Of a stretch of DNA of 64,000 bases, positions 61,554 through 64,000 are shown piece by piece. The stretch is from Siderastrea siderea. Its lineage: Eukaryota > Cnidaria > Anthozoa > Scleractinia > Rhizangiidae. The position numbers and the translations under genes are program-made. The stretch is taken from NCBI GenBank assembly GCA_964030785.1, contig OZ034975.1:36519369-36583368 (forward strand). Direction: 5' to 3'. Numbering within the stretch: the first letter of the stretch is position 1; each line of letters opens with the position of its first letter. The notes under the pieces were generated by a model. The model saw only the letters and a program-made list of their open reading frames with translations. It was not told the DNA's origin and searched no databases.

Positions 61554-62067
61554 GTGCAGGATTAAAGTACAGAATCATTTGTGATTTTATTTTAAGCTTA
61601 ACTGAATCCTGTTGAAACAGACATACGGGTATAAAAACAGATAAAAGCTGTATGTGTCATCACAGTAATTAGTTGTCATGTATACGAACATTTGGGCCTT
61701 TTTTGTTACAGTTTACTTTGTTTACATGGATAATGAATAACCAGCATGCAACCTGAATGACCTTTTTTATGTCTGTTATGCGTCCTCTTTGTGTAAAACC
61801 AATAGCTTTAAGCAATAGCTGTTTGAAACATTAATTTTAACAGCAACGCTGTAATTAAAGTTACTGAAAACATAAAGGATGCGATGCTACACTTTTACTG
61901 GGCCAACAAATAACATACATGTACGATTCACAGACGAGTGTACAAAAACTACATCACTTCATATAACGTTTATTTAAAGACTTACGAAACTTAATAAACT
62001 TTAGCTACCAACCTACGTGTCTATCTTTCGGCGTTTTGCTACCGGAACGAAAATGGTAAATTATGGG
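61554..62067. other. Intergenic, no feature seen
   Basis: AT-rich sequence without a supported frame. Confidence 0.4.
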
Positions 62068-62205
62068 TTTACCTCGGTGTAAGAACCTGACAAGATTTTC
62101 TTTGTTTGTTAGCTTTTGTTTTGCTGTAAGGTATTGTTTAAAATGTTTTTGTTTCCTTTGTTTTACGTCATCCGTGAGTTTCACAGGTTCTTACACCGAG
62201 GTAAA
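62068..62205. mobile_element. Small MITE
   Basis: tttacctcggtgtaagaacc at 62068 is matched by the perfect complement ggttcttacaccgaggtaaa ending at 62205, with about 94 bp between the stems. The ORF overlapping it is incidental. Confidence 0.8.
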
Positions 62206-63436
62206 ACACAAATTATTTAAGCACTGGACTAACGATAAATATGAAACATTAAACTATAATGATCGATCGGTAAAGCCCTGCTAATATATTAAGCTGTTTA
62301 CCGCAGACAAGAAAAAGCTATAATTACACGTACCTGACATCAGCAATGCAGCGAAAAATGAAGTGCTGTCCTCTTTCCGAGAAACCATTAACAATTCTTT
62401 AGCAGAAATGGACCACAGAAAGCTAACACACCTTTTCACCCCATTTTTCAGCTTTTGTCGCTAGCTATGGCGCCGCGCCTGAAAAGTGCACCAGTCTTCC
62501 TGAGCAATCTGTGACATTGGTGCCCAGTACTCCGCGTGCCTGCAAATTCACATCCCTGAGCTATATGAAAACGAATTTTTTAATAACGTAGTTAGAAAGA
62601 GCATAGTTTGAAACCAAATACGCTGATTCGTTTTTACATTTATATTAAAACCTCACAAAACAGGGGATTATCAAAAGTTTAAGGTTCATTTTTCATCGTG
62701 CTTTTTTCAAACGGAAAAATAATAATGGACGTTTTTGAATAACTTGCAATTTTTTCTGCAATATTGCTGTGAGAAATTACGAATTTATTGAGCTTAAAGC
62801 AGTTTTAAAGTGATTTGAATTTTCTGTGCGCTCTGGTCACGTGACCAATGACGTTAAAACAGTGAGCATATCATGGTCGTTACTTTCATGCGAAGTACTA
62901 TTAACCAGCCAAGCTATGTTTCTCTCCGCCTTAAACTACCATAGTTACTGACTCCTTACCAGTCCCCTGGGAAATGCTCCTGTACAGAGCCACCTTAACT
63001 TTCAAATGCCAGATGTCAACTGGCAATTTCCATATTGCCCATTCCAATGACTATCAGGGCACGTTATCTGCTTTTGAATTGATGGAGGCCTGTTCTTGCA
63101 GTGAGCTAAAACATATTTTTTTGCCATAGTCACGTGAATAATGACGTCATCACCCTAACGTTAATTTGAGGGATAACTTTCACGAAGTTGTAAATAACAC
63201 ATGGTACAGCATTCTCTTCGACCACAAATTAACTAAGTTATTTTGCATTGAAATTTTTCAGGTGCAAAGCATTCTGGGAAGGTTCTTATTATAATTATAA
63301 TATTGTTTTTAATTATTGTTATTATTATCACCATTATTATGATATGTTAGCTTGCCGGGATATGATGGTTGAAATAGCTGCTGCAGTGTTTGCCAAGTTA
63401 AATGACAAACATTGCCGGAAGGCTGATTTGACTACG
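62206..63436. other. Intergenic, no gene seen
   Basis: AT-rich, with a short (TTA)n-like stretch near 63300-63335. No supported frame; the 63248-63439 ORF reads through this low-complexity DNA. Confidence 0.4.
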
Positions 63437-63597
63437 TAGAAAGATTAACATTTGCAAGACATCAACACGACACTGATAGAACTACAAGAGAGCAGAGTTG
63501 GAGCCGTAGCAGCAACAATAGCTGTCTACGGCTGCAATCCTGCTCTGTTGAAGTTCTATCAGCGTCGTGTTGATGTCTTGCAAAGTTAATCTTTCTA
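63437..63597. mobile_element. Foldback palindrome (161 bp)
   Basis: tagaaagattaaca.ttgcaag at the left is mirrored at the right by cttgcaaagttaatctttcta. The stem runs almost the whole length (gcaagacatcaacacgac and gttgatgtcttgc; gagcagag and ctctgttg) around a short centre at gcaacaatagctg. It could form a long hairpin RNA if transcribed. Confidence 0.8.
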
Positions 63598-63627
63598 GAG
63601 GGTCTGAATGGGGGGGGGGGTCCACAT

Positions 63628-63705
63628 GTCGGTTGTCAGTTAAAATTTCATTACTTTGTCGGTTGTCAGTTAAAATTTGCGATCTTTGTCGGCTGCCAGT
63701 AGACC
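63628..63705. repeat. Three-unit tandem repeat (~30 bp)
   Basis: tgtcggttgtcagttaaaat occurs at 63628 and 63657, and a diverged tgtcggctgccagt at 63687, with 29-30 bp spacing. Confidence 0.75.
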
Positions 63706-64000
63706 TCAGTTATGAGTAAAAATGCAAGTTAATTATTCATATTCGTTATGTAATTCACGCAGTTTTAAGACTTTAAACTCCATACAAAGTATAAAACTTG
63801 TAATAATTCATCATTTGATTGCACTTGAACCTCATTTACTCGAAATATTAATGAGTGAGAAACTGCAAGGGGTGACAGGCCACACAATCACTACCGGCTG
63901 AACCCTTTTGTAAACCTGTTATATTTTAGATCTAACGAGCGTATCTTTTAAGGATTTGCCTTTCTTATAAGAAATTATTGGTGGTTCTTTGAATATCTAG

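Overview
The window looks like nuclear DNA from a cnidarian, most likely an anthozoan such as a stony coral. This is inferred from long intron-rich genes, AT-rich intronic DNA, tRNA-derived SINEs ending in a 'ccacccaggtgtataaatggg'-type body, GIY-YIG Penelope-like elements, BEL/Pao and DIRS retrotransposons, and a very high density of palindromic MITEs. No species can be named from sequence alone.

One host gene dominates positions 1432-34941 on the plus strand: a receptor tyrosine kinase (RTK). I traced 19 exons with canonical splice sites, and their reading phases close exactly: 3,197 coding nt, which is 1,064 residues plus stop after the first partial codon. The 5' end lies outside the window. 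The order is four Ig domains, three fibronectin-III domains, one transmembrane segment, two tiny juxtamembrane exons (19 and 40 nt), a complete tyrosine kinase domain and a 22-residue tail with three YxN motifs. Every ectodomain exon is symmetric (phase 1-1). A decayed duplicate of the second Ig exon sits at 10441-10634.

The RTK introns hold many mobile elements: a 9-bp-TSD palindromic MITE (3758-3912), two SINEs (5006-5450), a Penelope-like remnant (8636-9480, minus), a structurally clear but mutated BEL/Pao element with both LTRs and a 5-bp TSD (10831-16278, minus), a TTAA MITE abutting a splice acceptor (17107-17488), and several larger inverted-repeat elements (20636-21150, 21786-22539, 22856-22941).

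Downstream lie a tRNA-containing foldback element (38012-38371) and a Penelope-like GIY-YIG fragment with inverted ends (38689-39674). Then comes a 12.7-kb TTAA-flanked inverted-repeat structure (39974-52646). A complete-looking DIRS retrotransposon (41959-46901), with gag-like, RT/RNase H/methylase-like and tyrosine recombinase frames all open, is nested in one of its arms. This composite separates two minus-strand Ig exons (53299-53512 and 39708-39947), remnants of a second Ig gene that is probably broken.

The right end (54-64 kb) has no recognised host gene. It contains simple repeats, a second kind of Penelope-like fragment (57981-58600, minus), a pogo/Tigger-like DDE transposase broken by frameshifts and one stop (59259-60933, minus), a divergently oriented HIRAN-like ORF (61122-61553) and small palindromic elements.
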